Assembly: GCF_000696385.1 (NCBI RefSeq)
Contig: NZ_JJMN01000006.1
Location: 1 to 64,000, forward strand
Length of the DNA stretch: 64,000 bases
Source of the DNA: Vibrio metoecus
Lineage (GTDB): Bacteria; Pseudomonadota; Gammaproteobacteria; Enterobacterales; Vibrionaceae
Reading direction: 5' to 3'
A model generated the notes under the pieces. That model was not told the DNA's origin, did no database searches, and saw nothing but the letters and a program-made list of their open reading frames with translations. Within the stretch, counting starts at the first letter, position 1. The number at the start of each line of letters is the position of its first letter. A program made the translations under genes and the position numbers. Positions 8,176 to 19,320 of this stretch are shown here, one piece after another.

Positions 8176-10536
8176 TTAACGATTTTCGAAACGGTTGTAA
8201 TCGAGCAAGCCAAATTCAATGGGTTGGTCATGGCGGTACCATTGATGGACTTGATCGCTAAATGCCCAAAATTCGGGGGAACTGCGGCGAATGGCAAAAC
8301 GATCCAGTAACGCAATATAGTCTTGCTCGGTCTTCATCTGAGCAAGGCGCTGGTAAAGCTCTGGAATTTGATTTTCTTTCAGCTTCAAATACGCCGAAGG
8401 GTAACTGCCCACAACACCTCGTACTAAGGTTAAATCATCGTTTTTGGGATCACGATTATTGTGCTCATCGAACAAGCTGGAAATATTGGTATGCGCATTG
8501 TTATGGATAAGCGTAAACAGCTGCGACTGGTCATGCTCATTTTCAACCATTAGCATCATCAATTGTGGGATAGGCAGTAAAGCCTTCCCCACGCAAATGA
8601 TCGATCTGGCGTAGTGCAAATTCATTTTCGGCTTTCAAACCTGTCTGGGTAACGGTGTAGCGTTCATTCAACACAGGTTGTACCTGAGCACGAAGTTTTG
8701 TAAACAACTCCAATTTCGGGTTGTCGCTAACATAGTGGACACTGGTTGGTTGATCAAAAGGTTTGACGTTGCGTTGCAAGAAATCTGAAAACTGTACACT
8801 TTGGTCTTGGTACCAACTCGATAATTCTTGATGGCGCATATCACGAGGTAGGAGGGCAACAAAATTACTCTCGCCTTCCATACGCAGAAAATCCATAAAC
8901 ATGCGCGTAATGAGCTGATGCCCGAAATTGCCGTAAACATCAAAACCGGCAACAAGTAAGTAATGGATACGTTCGAGTAAGGCATAATCCATTACCCAAG
9001 CGGTTTTCGGTGGCTCACCAACCAAACCTTGTACTACTGAAGCACTATCAAAGTGGCGGAAAATGGTGAGTGCCGCATTCGGGTTAGTCCCGGAACCATT
9101 CCAAATAATATCGGTAGTGAGGTGTGTTCCATTTTTAAACCATTGATTAATGAATGCCGATTTAGCTTCAAGGTAACGGCTTTGTTGCAATGAATAGCGT
9201 ACCCAATTACTCAAGGGAAGGGCGGTATTCTCCTGCTCCGCGGGCAGTTTTAAGTTATCAACTTGTGAGCGATAAAAACTCGTTGACCTCAGGCAGATCG
9301 GCTTTATCCGGATCAAGGAAGAATACCCAGAAGCGGTCATTTATCACGTTTAAAGCGAGCTGCCCCCGACAAACTGGCCCTTTAATAAACGCCATCACGG
9401 TGTTCTGGGCATTATCCAGTAAGAACTTGAAACGTGCTTTCACGGGTAAATCAATAAATGCAGACATAGGATTAGCCGCAATGTCTGGGGTGTAACTTGG
9501 TAATTGTGCAACCTGATAGTCAGCATCAATAAACCATGTTTTCCAGTTTGCTATGCGTTGTTGATTGAGCGCAAAGGGCATGTGTGTTTTATCCACAATC
9601 GTTTCTTGCTCAGGGATCAGGCGATAGTAAACACGGTCAACCTTTGGGTCATCATAAGGACGGCGAGTGGCAATCAACTTCACAGGCTCACTGGGTGGTG
9701 TCGCTGAACGAACCAATTTAAAGAAACGCGGACGTTCTACAGCGATGTCTGAAAAATAGAGATGTGAGAGAAATAAGTGCTCATAGAGATAACGTGCAGT
9801 GAGCTGATTTTTACGTGCGCTAAAATTCAGTAGAGCTTCATATTCATCGACGAAGGTTTGTTCCTGTTGTGAAAGTGGCAAAGGCTGATTCATGATCGCG
9901 CCTTGTTCTAGCCAAGAGAGAAGCGTTGCGTATTCTTTTGCAGATAAGTTCGGCATGCCAAAAGGCATTCCCCAGTTCGGGTTATTTTTCTCAAATTGTT
10001 CCATTTCATTGATCGTTGGACAGGTTTGTTCACGATCGATCGAAAAATACAAATCCCGTCAATTGATCTTGTTGAGGTAATGGGTGGCGTTCTTTCTGCA
10101 TCAATAAACGAGCCATGACACCTGCATCAAGGTTGGCTTGTTGTATTTGCTCTCGTTCATTCAATACGGGGTGAAAACCCGCTTCACGCCATTGTTGAGT
10201 GAATTGTGCATCTTCATAAAGACGAGTCGGAGTGGCTGCAGTGAGGCGAGTGCCTTGATAAACCAATGCCTTACTCGCTCCGCGATCAATTCCGTCAACC
10301 GAAGTCATTTTTAACTGACAAGGGGCATCGTAGCAGGCGTGACAAACAACACAGCGATTATCAATGATCGGTTTCACTTCATTCATGAAATATTGTGCTT
10401 GATTTGATTGCAGAGGCACCTGCCGGTTGCGGACATGCTCTGAACCAAACAGTTGGTCATAATTGATGCCTGCGTACATGACACACCCAGAAAATAGGGT
10501 CACGAATAGCAGAAGAAGAGAAGATTTAGAGTTCAT
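8176..10536 (-). CDS. cti: Cis/trans fatty acid isomerase (Cti), three frameshifts as read
   Basis: Cti is a periplasmic heme protein that turns cis-unsaturated membrane phospholipid acyl chains into trans forms under solvent or heat stress. The N-terminus is a lipoprotein-like signal (MNSKSSLLLLFVTLFSGC), and the cytochrome c-type heme motif CVVCHAC is near residue 60. The frame breaks three times: an extra A in the A5 run at 10043-10047, an extra A in the A5 run at 9274-9278, and an extra base near 8587-8602 (CCCC or AAA). Removing them gives one 785-residue protein, the usual Cti size (about 760-790). Three independent homopolymer indels in one conserved gene point to sequence error. ATG 10536 is preferred to GTG 10542. 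Confidence 0.85.
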
Positions 10537-10630
10537 GATCACTAAACGAAAAATGAGAATGAGTGAATTAAAGCAAAGGAAGAGGGGAAATGTCCAACTT
10601 GTGGCTCTCTCTACTAAGAGAAAAGCAGAT

Positions 10631-10659
10631 AAAAAAGAGCCTGACTAGGTCAGGCTCTG
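10631..10659 (-). terminator. Terminator of the OFA-family transporter gene
   Basis: AGAGCCTGAC and GTCAGGCTCT pair around a 3-nt loop. Leftwards the stem is followed by six T. It lies directly after the transporter stop at 10680. Confidence 0.85.
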
Positions 10660-10679
10660 AACAACAAAAAAGTGGCGGG

Positions 10680-11914
10680 TTATGCGGTTTGTAGTTGTGC
10701 TACTTTTTCCGCAGACATCGGCTTCGTGATCAACGCAAGTACAATACAGACTGCCATCATACCTGCAGAAATGGTGTAAGCGAGTGTATAACCACCACCG
10801 TGAGTCATTGAGTAGCCGACAACGGCTGCACCAATCGCACCACCAATACCCCATGAGGTATAAAGTACACCATAGTTAGTGCCGTAGTTTTTCAGACCAT
10901 AGAATTCTGCGGTGATCGATGGGAAAACGGCTAACAAAGTACCATAGCCAATGGCCGCAATCGCGGTACCAATGATCAATGTAAACTCAGAGTCGAATGA
11001 TGCAAACAGCACCATATTTGCCCCTTGTAGTAAGAACGCGAGAAGCAGAGTACGTACACCACCAATTTTATCGGACAGGATACCCGCTGCAATACGGCCA
11101 CCAGAGTTAAAAATCGCCAAGATAGATGCGAGATAAACAGCGTTAGGCAGATTGGCCTGAACGCTGGCGATATTGGTGATGTTGCCGATGATCATCAAAC
11201 CCACGGAAGCGGCTAGGGCATACATTAACCATAGCGCATAAAATTGTGGTGTTTTTAGCATCGCTTTCCAGCTTAGATTTGCCGTTTTAGCGACAACCTT
11301 AGCTTCTTGACCTGCTTTTAGCTTTGGTTCTGCCGGAATATAACCCGTTGGCGGATTATTGATTGTGCAAGCTAGAGGAACAGCAATCACCAATACACCG
11401 ACACCCAAGATCATAAAACTGGTTTGGATACCTAAGTGAGTGATCAATGCAGATGTTAGCGGCGCAAGGTAAATGGCAGCCAAACCGAAACCCGCTGCAA
11501 TCAGACCGTTAACCATCCCTTTTTTACTTGGGTGGAACCATTTCATCGCAGAAGGTGACAGGCAAGCATAGCCAAAGCCGATACCTGCACCTGTGATCAC
11601 GCCAAAAGTGATGTTGAGCATCAGCACTGAAGATGCAAAACCTGAGGCAATCATGCCAAGGCCTGTCAATGTTGTGCCTAGGATCAGGATATTACGAGGA
11701 CCCCATACGATCTTGTAAAAATGCCAGCAACTAAAAGGCAGACAGAAAAAGCGATGGTCGCAATAGCATAAGGTGAAGACGCATCGGCTGCGCTCCAGCC
11801 AAAGTCTGTTACTAGGGCTTTGTTAAATACGCTCCAGGCATAAAGAATGCCAAGACAAAGGTTGATACAGAAACCCGCCAGCAGAATGCGCATAGCTTTA
11901 TCAATCTTGCTCAT
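10680..11914 (-). CDS. MFS transporter, oxalate/formate antiporter (OFA) family, frameshifted as read
   Basis: This twelve-helix major facilitator is most like the OFA group (E. coli YhjX, Oxalobacter OxlT), which moves small organic acids. The N-terminal helix reads LLAGFCINLCLGILYAWSVF. Two extra bases, in the A5 run at 11717-11721 and the C4 run at 11701-11704, split it after residue 65. Removing both restores the MFS loop 2-3 motif as LQDRMGPRN and a 410-residue protein. The recovery of this diagnostic motif is good evidence the ancestral frame was intact. The substrate cannot be told from sequence. ATG 11914; terminator at 10631-10659. Confidence 0.82.
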
Positions 11915-12338
11915 TGTTTGTGATACTCAATAAAAATTAGGATAGACAACCCCATTTACTAGGGTATTTGTTCAAAATAACTTTGCAAAATTCAACTCTT
12001 TTGGCAAAGCGCGCGGATTATATCCAATACACTTGTGATTGGAATCACTTTTTTTAGGTCGGTCTAAAAAATATTTTTTTGGGTGTTTCCAGTACTGTTG
12101 TGTGTCTGGATAAAAAATGTGCTTTTAACTCAAGGCAAGCAATCAATCGTCGTATTGATTATGGTCACTCATTAGCAGCATGAATGTTACTGTTTTGTGC
12201 TAAACCATCACGGTGCTATATCGGTTTTGGTGCACTCAAAGAGCTTGGTAAAAATATGGTTAATTTGGTTTTTAACCTCTTCCTAAACCCCCAAAAATCT
12301 CTACTATCGCCCGCCCTTTCCATTAGTGTAGAGATAGT
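11915..12338. other. Divergent intergenic region without a gene
   Basis: These 424 bp lie between the leftward OFA transporter and the rightward DUF3332 lipoprotein gene and should contain both promoters. It is T-rich around 12048-12080 and has a short hairpin (GGTTAA...TTAACC) near 12257-12279. I see no ORF with a ribosome site and no recognisable operator. Confidence 0.4.
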
Positions 12339-12881
12339 ATGAAACCGCAAGTATTAAAAATGGCATTGGTTGCCAGTCTAGGTGTAACGTCATTAACAGG
12401 TTGTATGGGGCAAATGGCCGCTACAGGTTTAGTGAATAAATTCAACTTAGAAGTTGTCGACAACCGCTATGCACGTGAAGGCTTGTTCTTACTACTTTCA
12501 CCAGTGTATGGTTTAACCAGTACGGCTGATCTGTTTATTTTCAACTCGATTGAATTTTGGACAGGTAAAAACCCGATTTCAGGTAAATCACCCGCAGTGG
12601 TTGATATGCCAGCGAATGCCATCATTAAAGTCAATGGCCAGCTAGATCGCTCACTGACAGAGGCGCCTTTACAAACCAATGTGCTACCTATTGAAAAGGC
12701 GACAATGCAACAGCTCGATGAAGGTACTCTGCAAATGGAAGTGACTTACGTTGATGGTTCACGCAAAGTCTTACGTGGAGAGAAAGGGCAAAATGATGTC
12801 GCTTTCTACCTTGATGGCGAACTGCTTACTGTAGTGAGCAACCAAGAGCTTAATGCTTATATTCAAGCAAGCCACATTTAA
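12339..12881 (+). CDS. DUF3332-family lipoprotein
   Basis: The 180-residue protein starts with a lipoprotein signal whose lipobox is SLTGC (Cys at about residue 22). The body is one globular domain (NKFNLEVVDNRYAREG, then GLTSTADLFIFNSIEFWTGK) matching the DUF3332 family, which is common in Vibrio and other gamma-proteobacteria and has no known function. It should be anchored in the outer membrane facing the periplasm. An inverted repeat (ATTACCCAC with GTGGGTAAT, 12929-12964) follows the stop and may act in termination. Confidence 0.8.
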   Translation: MKPQVLKMALVASLGVTSLTGCMGQMAATGLVNKFNLEVVDNRYAREGLFLLLSPVYGLTSTADLFIFNSIEFWTGKNPISGKSPAVVDMPANAIIKVNGQLDRSLTEAPLQTNVLPIEKATMQQLDEGTLQMEVTYVDGSRKVLRGEKGQNDVAFYLDGELLTVVSNQELNAYIQASHI

Positions 12882-13105
12882 TTCACCCATCTCAAGCCTA
12901 CTGGCTTGATAGCGCGAATAAGATTAGTATTACCCACGAACATAAATGACGGTGAGTGGGTAATCCCTAAGTAGTAAATTTCTTTTCAATCAAATGATCT
13001 ATTAGGTTTGTAATCAGGCCTACTCACCACCATACTTTCTAGTACCTGCATTCATGGCATACGCGCCCTCCTTATTGTAAGTTAATGAGGATTTTCAAGG
13101 ATATC

Positions 13106-14493
13106 ATGCGAATGAAGCATCGCTTTTCTCGTCAATTTTTTCTCATTGTGCTGTACGGCCTCATGGTAACTTCGGTAGGAATGGCCGCTGAACGGCAGAC
13201 GCTGATCATCACGAATTCCAAAGCATGGAAGCCGTATTCATACCTTGACGATCAAGGTAGACCGTCTGGAATTTTGATCGATTACTGGATCGCTTATGGT
13301 CAAGCGAATAAGATCAATATTGAGTTTAAACTGATGGACTGGGGGGAATCATTACAGGCAGTGAAATCAGGGCAAGCGGATATCCATGCCGGATTAGTTC
13401 GTTCACCAGTCCGTTTGCAGTATTTAGATTTTGGAATGCCGCTGCTGGAATTAGACACAGAGCTGTTTGTGCATCAAAGCCTATTAGGGGAAAATCTCAG
13501 CGAATTACTCGCTGGGCAGCTTGATGTTTCCGTTGGGGTGGTAAAAGGTGGCTTTGAAGAAGAGTTTGCTCGACGGCGCTTTCCTGAGCTCACTTTGGTT
13601 GAATACCTCAACAATGATCTTATGATGCAAGCTGTGCAAAGAGGAGAACTGGATGCCTTTATTGCAGACTCACAAGTGGCCAATTTTTATATTGTGATAG
13701 AGAAAGGGGCGAAAGAGTTTACTCCCGCACAATTTCTGTATTCAGAGCTATTGCGTCCTGCGGTACAAAAAGGCAATGAAAAGTTACTTAAAGAAATCAA
13801 TCAAGGCTTTAGTAAACTGACGACGGAAGAGAAAAACCGTATTTTGAGTCGTTGGGTCCATATCGAAACCGTCTATCCCCGTTATTTGATCCCAGCTCTC
13901 GCCGCTAGCATCGTCATAGCGGCTCTATTTTACACGCTTCAACTTCGCCGAACCGTCCGATTACGAACTCAACAGTTGGAAAATGCAAATCAAAAGCTCA
14001 CCCATTTAGCGCAAACAGACAGTTTAACTGGGATCCACAATCGTCATTTCTTTTTTAGCCAATTACGTAAAACACAACAAGAGTCAGGAAGCTTAACGTT
14101 AATGGTATTTGATATTGATGATTTTAAGGCGATCAATGATACCTACGGTCACGGTATTGGTGATAAAGCGATTTGCCTTGTGGCGGCCAGTGTGCGTGAA
14201 ATCCTTCCCCCGGAAATGCAATTTGCCAGAATCGGAGGAGAGGAGTTTGCCATTTTGATTCGTGCAAAAAGTGCGGCAGAATCACTTCAATTGGCTGAAC
14301 GTATCCGCCAACGGATTAGCGGAGAAAAAAGTTGGTGGTCTCTACCACTGAGTTTGTTTCTTTAACCGTGAGCATCGGTTGTGCATTTTATCCATCACCT
14401 GAAAACCCATTTACTCTCCATACAGCAGACAGTTTAATGTATGAAGGAAAACACAAAGGCAAGAACCAAGTGGTGTTCCGTGAGTTAGTCTAA
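13106..14493 (+). CDS. Diguanylate cyclase with periplasmic solute-binding sensor, frameshifted as read
   Basis: Domain order: signal/anchor (residues 1-28), bacterial type-3 solute-binding domain (about 30-255, KAWKPYSYLDDQGRPSG onward), a membrane helix (about 265-285), a short coiled coil, then a GGDEF domain with intact GGEEF. The inhibitory RxxD site is absent. It should make cyclic-di-GMP in response to a periplasmic ligand, perhaps an amino acid. An A is missing from the A6 run at 14325-14330, giving a false stop at 14365; restoring it yields SLTVSIGC and the conserved C-terminal helix, 462 residues in all. ATG 13106 is preferred (AAGGAT upstream) over ATG 13085. Confidence 0.85.
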
Positions 14494-14616
14494 TTTTGCT
14501 GGATTAATACTCTATTCTCGACTATTTGCTCACGTCGTAATCAAACAGCATGCAAATGATTAAAAAGAGGTTTTCTTTTCGTGTGAGTGTGGCATATTAG
14601 CAACGTCTCTTCGGTG

Positions 14617-14692
<76 letters not shown>

Positions 14693-14790
14693 AGTCCTCC
14701 GGTTATATCCCTATTTTCTACCAACGTACAATAGCCCAGTTGATGCAAAACATTTAACGTGTTCTCGTAAACATTTTTACGAGGTGAACA

Positions 14791-16359
14791 ATGGCAAATG
14801 TCGCTTTTACTGCCCCACATTTTAAAGCCAGTGATGTCGGTTTAAAGATTCTCCGTCAAGGCGGTACCGCCTGTGAAGCCATGGTTGCAGCTGCCGCAAT
14901 GATTGCAGTGCAATATCCGCATATGAACAGTATCGGAGGTGATGGTTTTTGGCTGATTGCCCCTAAAAATAAGCCGCCAATCTCCATTGATGCTTGTGGT
15001 GCTTCTGCCCATAATCTGTCATTGAGCGATTACTGCTCTTCGGCGGGTTTGCCGCAACAAGGTGGTGCTGCGGCTCTCACTATGGCGGGAACATTGTCTG
15101 GTTGGCAGATGGCGTTGGAACAATCCTCTTCCGGGGTCAGTCTTGATGATCTTCTTCGCCCTGCAATTTTAGCCGCAGAGGAGGGGATTCGAGTGACTCC
15201 GAGCCTTGCAGCCGCAAGCCAGAAAACGTTGGCAAGGTTGGCGGAATTAGATGATTTTGCCCATGTTTATTTGAAATCCAATCGGCGACCTCTGGCGGTA
15301 GGTGACATTGTCACGCAAAGAGCATTGGCGGCAACACTTTCGCATTTAGTGAAAGATGGCCTTGAGAGTTTCTATCGTGGTGATCTAGCCAAACAAATCG
15401 CGCAAGAGTTAAATTCTGCAGGAAGTCCACTTAAACTCGCCGATTTTTCCCAGCATCGTGCACAGATGGGTGCTCCCTTAACCTGCCGAATATCACATGG
15501 TCAACTGTATAACCTTGGAGCTCCAACTCAAGGGTTAGCTTCACTACTTATTTTGGGTATGTATGATCGCCTAGTGCATCGGGCGACATCAGTAGCCGAT
15601 CATGTACACATTCTGGTTGAAGCAACGAAAATTGCCTTCGATGTTCGCAATCATGCGATAACCGATGAAAAACGGTTACCGACGGCGTTACAAGAGTATC
15701 TCGCTTGCTCTGAAATCGATGCCCTGACCAAAAAAATTCAGTTACATCAAGCAACACATTGGCCCAAAGACACTCAAGCAGGTGATACGGTATGGATGGG
15801 AGCTGTAGATCAATACGGTACGATGGTGAGTTTTATTCAGAGCATTTATTGGGAATTTGGTTGTGGTGTGTTACTGCCTTCTAGTGGAATTCTTTGGAAC
15901 ATTCGTAGCCAAAGTTTCTCATTAGACCCTAAAAACCGGAATTGTCTTGCGCCGAATAAAAAGCCATTCCACACGCTTAATCCGGCCTACGCACAGCTCA
16001 ACGATGGCCGAAGAATGGTTTACGGAACAATGGGGGGAGACGGACAACCCCAGACACAAGCCTGTTTAATGAGCCGTTATCTATATCAGGATCTGACTCT
16101 ACAGGAGTCGATTGCTAAACCCCGGTGGTTACTAGGAAGAACATGGGGAGATAGCTCGACTCAACTACGAATGGAAACCTCATTAGCCGATGAGTTGAAT
16201 CCTATTTTATCCTCTAGGGGACACACCATTCATTCGGTTTCAGAAAAGAATGAAATGATGGGACACGCAGGGGCAATTGTTTTACATCCGGCGGGAGAGG
16301 TAGACGTAGCCACCGATCCTCGCAGTGATGGTGCTGGGTTACAGGCCTCAATAGAATAA
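14791..16359 (+). CDS. Gamma-glutamyltransferase-family protein, leaderless (YwrD-like)
   Basis: The 522-residue protein has the GGT/Ntn-hydrolase fold: an N-terminal large-subunit region (GLKILRQGGTACEAMVAAAA near 20, then SIGGDGFW) and the processing site before the nucleophile Thr in GDTVWMG near residue 330. The small-subunit region follows, with a GTMGGDGQPQTQ motif. GGT cleaves or transfers gamma-glutamyl groups, for example from glutathione. Unlike periplasmic GGT it has no signal peptide, like Bacillus YwrD, so a cytosolic role is likely; some of these act on other amides. RBS GAGG lies before ATG 14791. The OM barrel gene follows 77 bp later. Confidence 0.83.
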   Translation: MANVAFTAPHFKASDVGLKILRQGGTACEAMVAAAAMIAVQYPHMNSIGGDGFWLIAPKNKPPISIDACGASAHNLSLSDYCSSAGLPQQGGAAALTMAGTLSGWQMALEQSSSGVSLDDLLRPAILAAEEGIRVTPSLAAASQKTLARLAELDDFAHVYLKSNRRPLAVGDIVTQRALAATLSHLVKDGLESFYRGDLAKQIAQELNSAGSPLKLADFSQHRAQMGAPLTCRISHGQLYNLGAPTQGLASLLILGMYDRLVHRATSVADHVHILVEATKIAFDVRNHAITDEKRLPTALQEYLACSEIDALTKKIQLHQATHWPKDTQAGDTVWMGAVDQYGTMVSFIQSIYWEFGCGVLLPSSGILWNIRSQSFSLDPKNRNCLAPNKKPFHTLNPAYAQLNDGRRMVYGTMGGDGQPQTQACLMSRYLYQDLTLQESIAKPRWLLGRTWGDSSTQLRMETSLADELNPILSSRGHTIHSVSEKNEMMGHAGAIVLHPAGEVDVATDPRSDGAGLQASIE

Positions 16360-16436
16360 TTTCTTCAGAACAGTACCTTAAGAGTATTAAGTTGATTATT
16401 ATCTGCAACCAGTACGTGAAGTAGGTGTCAAAATTG

Positions 16437-17420
16437 ATGAAGTTGTCATTACGATTGAGCTGTGGATGTTTTCTTGTTGTGTCCGTTTCTGCCACAGCTG
16501 AAAGCTATGATTTTATTCAAGATCAGCTTGAACAAGCATTTTCGTCAAGCGTGGTTTTATCGGATAGTGATGTGTTTACTGCAGGGTTTAACAATTTTGA
16601 CCCTAACGATTGGTTTAAAACCGATAATGATAACTTAGGTACCGCTGAATCGATTGAAAACCGTAAGAAATACAAATCGAGTACTTTGCCAATCACGGTT
16701 TCACTAAGCGATGAAGATGCGTATCACCAACATCAACTCTTCTTCCGACTTTCCGCTTCGGTAATCGACGATCAATTAAGTCTTTCCAATCTAAGCTCAG
16801 GAGAAACGGAGCGTTATCGTCAATCGGTTTTAGGGGGAGCGATGTTTTATCGTTACCAGTACCGCTTAACCGAAAATTGGACGCTGACTCCCGCTGTCGG
16901 CACCCATTTGCTTTACTACCAAAACAGTGTGACTTACAACAATCCATTGTTTAAAGCGCTCTTTTCACCTTTCGATGGCTTATTGTTGAACACGTATGCG
17001 TGGGCAAATCTGATGGAAGCCAATCTAAAAATCCAATATGAGGAAGAGAAAAGCTGGGGACATTGGAAAGCGTCCTCTGCATGGCATTATTTTGGTGGTT
17101 ATGGTTGGGGGAAAGCCAATAATGGCGATATTGGCAACCCAGAAGGGTGGTATATCGCGAATACGTTAACGGGTGTTTATGATTTCACCCAGTTAGGACG
17201 TTCGGTGCAATCGATCTATGGCAGTATTAAACGAGTTGATTTGGGAAGCACACCGCAAGAACCTCTTGGAACATCAAACTACTATGAAGCAAGTATCGGG
17301 TGGCTAATGACCCCTCCCTTTGCAATGAAGCTGGTTGATAATATTGGTTTAGGTTTAACGTTTAACTATGGTAGTGCCTTCAAAGGGGGCAGTATTGTTC
17401 TGTTCTTTAACCAAGATTAA
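16437..17420 (+). CDS. Solitary outer-membrane autotransporter-like beta-barrel protein
   Basis: A signal peptide (MKLSLRLSCGCFLVVSVSAT, cleavage near ATAES) precedes about 300 residues rich in alternating aromatic and polar strands, as in outer-membrane barrels. The sequence matches the family of solitary autotransporter-type barrels found in vibrios: a barrel domain with no passenger. Its function is unknown. GTG 16425 is an alternative start in the same frame. Its last 4 bp overlap the stop of the convergent GGDEF gene. Confidence 0.7.
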   Translation: MKLSLRLSCGCFLVVSVSATAESYDFIQDQLEQAFSSSVVLSDSDVFTAGFNNFDPNDWFKTDNDNLGTAESIENRKKYKSSTLPITVSLSDEDAYHQHQLFFRLSASVIDDQLSLSNLSSGETERYRQSVLGGAMFYRYQYRLTENWTLTPAVGTHLLYYQNSVTYNNPLFKALFSPFDGLLLNTYAWANLMEANLKIQYEEEKSWGHWKASSAWHYFGGYGWGKANNGDIGNPEGWYIANTLTGVYDFTQLGRSVQSIYGSIKRVDLGSTPQEPLGTSNYYEASIGWLMTPPFAMKLVDNIGLGLTFNYGSAFKGGSIVLFFNQD

Positions 17421-18655
17421 CTGGCCGATTTAACGCAATTTCGACCAGCTTGTTTGGCGTTGTAGAGTGCACCATCAGCGGCTTTCAATGCTTCATGAGG
17501 ATTTCGGTGCAGACTGGAGTCACAAACACCGATACTAATGGTTATTGTGACGATGTCACTATTTGATTTTCTTGAGCGTTTCTTAGCACCTTCGTTATCA
17601 TTTTTGGGGCGCTTTGTGGTGTTTCGGATAACTAATTCATAAGATTCAATGTCTTGCCGTAAGTCCTCAATAAAGGAAATAACCTCGTTTGCCAGTTTGC
17701 CTCTGTAGATAATCGAAAACTCTTCCCCGCCGTAACGGTAAACTCGGGCTTTACCACCAATCTGGCGTAAGCGAGTTGCCACCAGTTTTAAAACATCATC
17801 ACCGGTATCATGACCATAGGTGTCATTAAACTTTTTAAAGTGGTCGACATCCAACATCGCAACAGTGAATTTTCTACCAATATGTTTGAGATCCTGATCT
17901 AAGGCTTGTCGGCCTGGAATTTGGGTAAGTGGATCGTTAAACGCCATTTCATGACCCGCTGAAATTAAGTAAATCAAAATCAACAAGCCAGACAGAGAAA
18001 ACATCGTTGTGGAAATGTAAGCTACGTGGAACAGCACGAAAGCATTCATTGCCAATAGAATAGCGCTGTATACAACTACATCGAGGATTTGGTTACGAGT
18101 TAGAACCGATATCGCTGCGATTCCCACTAAAGCAGTTAAGTAAGCGACAACAATCAATGGTAATCGAGAGATTTGCGGGACGACAAAAAAAATGCTTTCA
18201 GTAAGGCTTGAATGTTCAGTTTCACCGATATGCAGTTGAGTTAACCACGCCCAAAAGGCAAACAAGAGTAAGATTGCGAGATAACTGAAAAATGAGCGGC
18301 TAAATAAGCCTGAGTTTTTATAAGCATAAGGTAAGAAGCAGGCGACGGGCAGCAGTAGGCTTAGCATAATCAGCTCAAGCATGGTTGAGTTTTCTGTGAG
18401 CGGAATCTGCAAACGAACTTGAATCAGCACATAAGCCAACAGCATTGTCATCGCTACCATGGCAATCCGGCTTTGCTTAAAAATATGAGCGACGATGAAT
18501 GAGACTGTAAAAAGGATATAAGGCAGATTCAACGCCATGCCCAGATTCGACTTTATTACCAACACCACGTTATCCATGCCTAGCCAAATTGTGGCCAATA
18601 GCAATAGAGGGAAACCGAAACGGAACCAAGGTGAAGTAACAAAGCTAGAAGACAT
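17417..18655 (-). CDS. Membrane-anchored diguanylate cyclase (GGDEF)
   Basis: The 412-residue protein has eight or so hydrophobic segments in residues 10-235, then a GGDEF domain starting NDPLTQIPGRQALD with an intact GGEEF and the metal-binding DVDHFKKFNDTYGH. No inhibitory RxxD motif precedes GGEEF. An unusual basic insert (TTKRPKNDNEGAKKRSRKSN) interrupts the domain before VTITISIGV, lengthening a surface loop. It should synthesise cyclic-di-GMP at the inner membrane. The RBS is AGGA before ATG 18655. A matS-type site lies inside the coding region. Confidence 0.88.
   Translation of the reverse strand: MSSSFVTSPWFRFGFPLLLLATIWLGMDNVVLVIKSNLGMALNLPYILFTVSFIVAHIFKQSRIAMVAMTMLLAYVLIQVRLQIPLTENSTMLELIMLSLLLPVACFLPYAYKNSGLFSRSFFSYLAILLLFAFWAWLTQLHIGETEHSSLTESIFFVVPQISRLPLIVVAYLTALVGIAAISVLTRNQILDVVVYSAILLAMNAFVLFHVAYISTTMFSLSGLLILIYLISAGHEMAFNDPLTQIPGRQALDQDLKHIGRKFTVAMLDVDHFKKFNDTYGHDTGDDVLKLVATRLRQIGGKARVYRYGGEEFSIIYRGKLANEVISFIEDLRQDIESYELVIRNTTKRPKNDNEGAKKRSRKSNSDIVTITISIGVCDSSLHRNPHEALKAADGALYNAKQAGRNCVKSAS
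17547..17559. other. matS site (MatP binding), perfect
   Basis: GTGACGATGTCAC fits the matS consensus GTGACRNYGTCAC exactly. MatP binds such sites to organise the terminus macrodomain. Here it lies inside the GGDEF gene, 11 kb from dif. Confidence 0.75.
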
Positions 18656-18932
18656 GAATTCCTGAGGTTCTACATTGAATTAATGATAATTCTACGATTA
18701 AAAAACTGTTACCAAGCATACTTTGATTTCATGAATTTCCAAGCTTTTTACTACACTTCAGTGATGAAAACAGTGCTAATTGCGTAAGTTTATTGTGACA
18801 AGCGTGCGCTTGATTAAAGATAAACCACTGTAAATTCGTCTACAGTAATCTCAGCACCGCAAAACCTAGCGGTAAGAGCTATGCTAGATTTCGAGCGCGC
18901 AGGCTTTTGGCTGTCATATCGGAGAGATAAAA

Positions 18933-19307
18933 ATGCAATTGAGTGAAGATGTTCACAACTATATGGAAACGTTAGTCGGTCAAGTTCTTGGACTACCAGA
19001 GTATTCAGATGTTTACGATCAAGATCAATTAGCTGACCTAGCTTGTTTGGCGTTATGCCAATTAAGACCGATCTACATTCGTCATGATATTGATTTTCTC
19101 TCTGCGCTGCCTGAAGCCAAACTGGTGATCCTAAAAGATCATGCGTTGATCGCTGTTCAAGCTGCTGAATCCATGATAGTTAATGATCGGCGTCAGAATC
19201 GAGATTACGATGTGCCGGTTATTTTTACTCATGCCCGTTTCGATGACGACGCCGAATTAGAGTGGTTTGAAACGCCAATCGTTAATAAAGTTCAGCACCA
19301 TAAATAA
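18933..19307 (+). CDS. ComFB-family late competence protein
   Basis: The 124-residue protein matches the ComFB family (VHNYMETLVGQVLG at the start, CLALCQLRPIYIRHDIDFL near 50 to 70). In some bacteria ComFB-type proteins bind cyclic-di-nucleotides, but its role in Vibrio is unknown. A GGAGAG ribosome site precedes ATG 18933. It is followed 13 bp later by a HlyU-family gene, so the two are probably co-transcribed. The preceding 277 bp hold no other gene. Confidence 0.82.
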   Translation: MQLSEDVHNYMETLVGQVLGLPEYSDVYDQDQLADLACLALCQLRPIYIRHDIDFLSALPEAKLVILKDHALIAVQAAESMIVNDRRQNRDYDVPVIFTHARFDDDAELEWFETPIVNKVQHHK

Positions 19308-19320
19308 GGAAAACGCCAAC

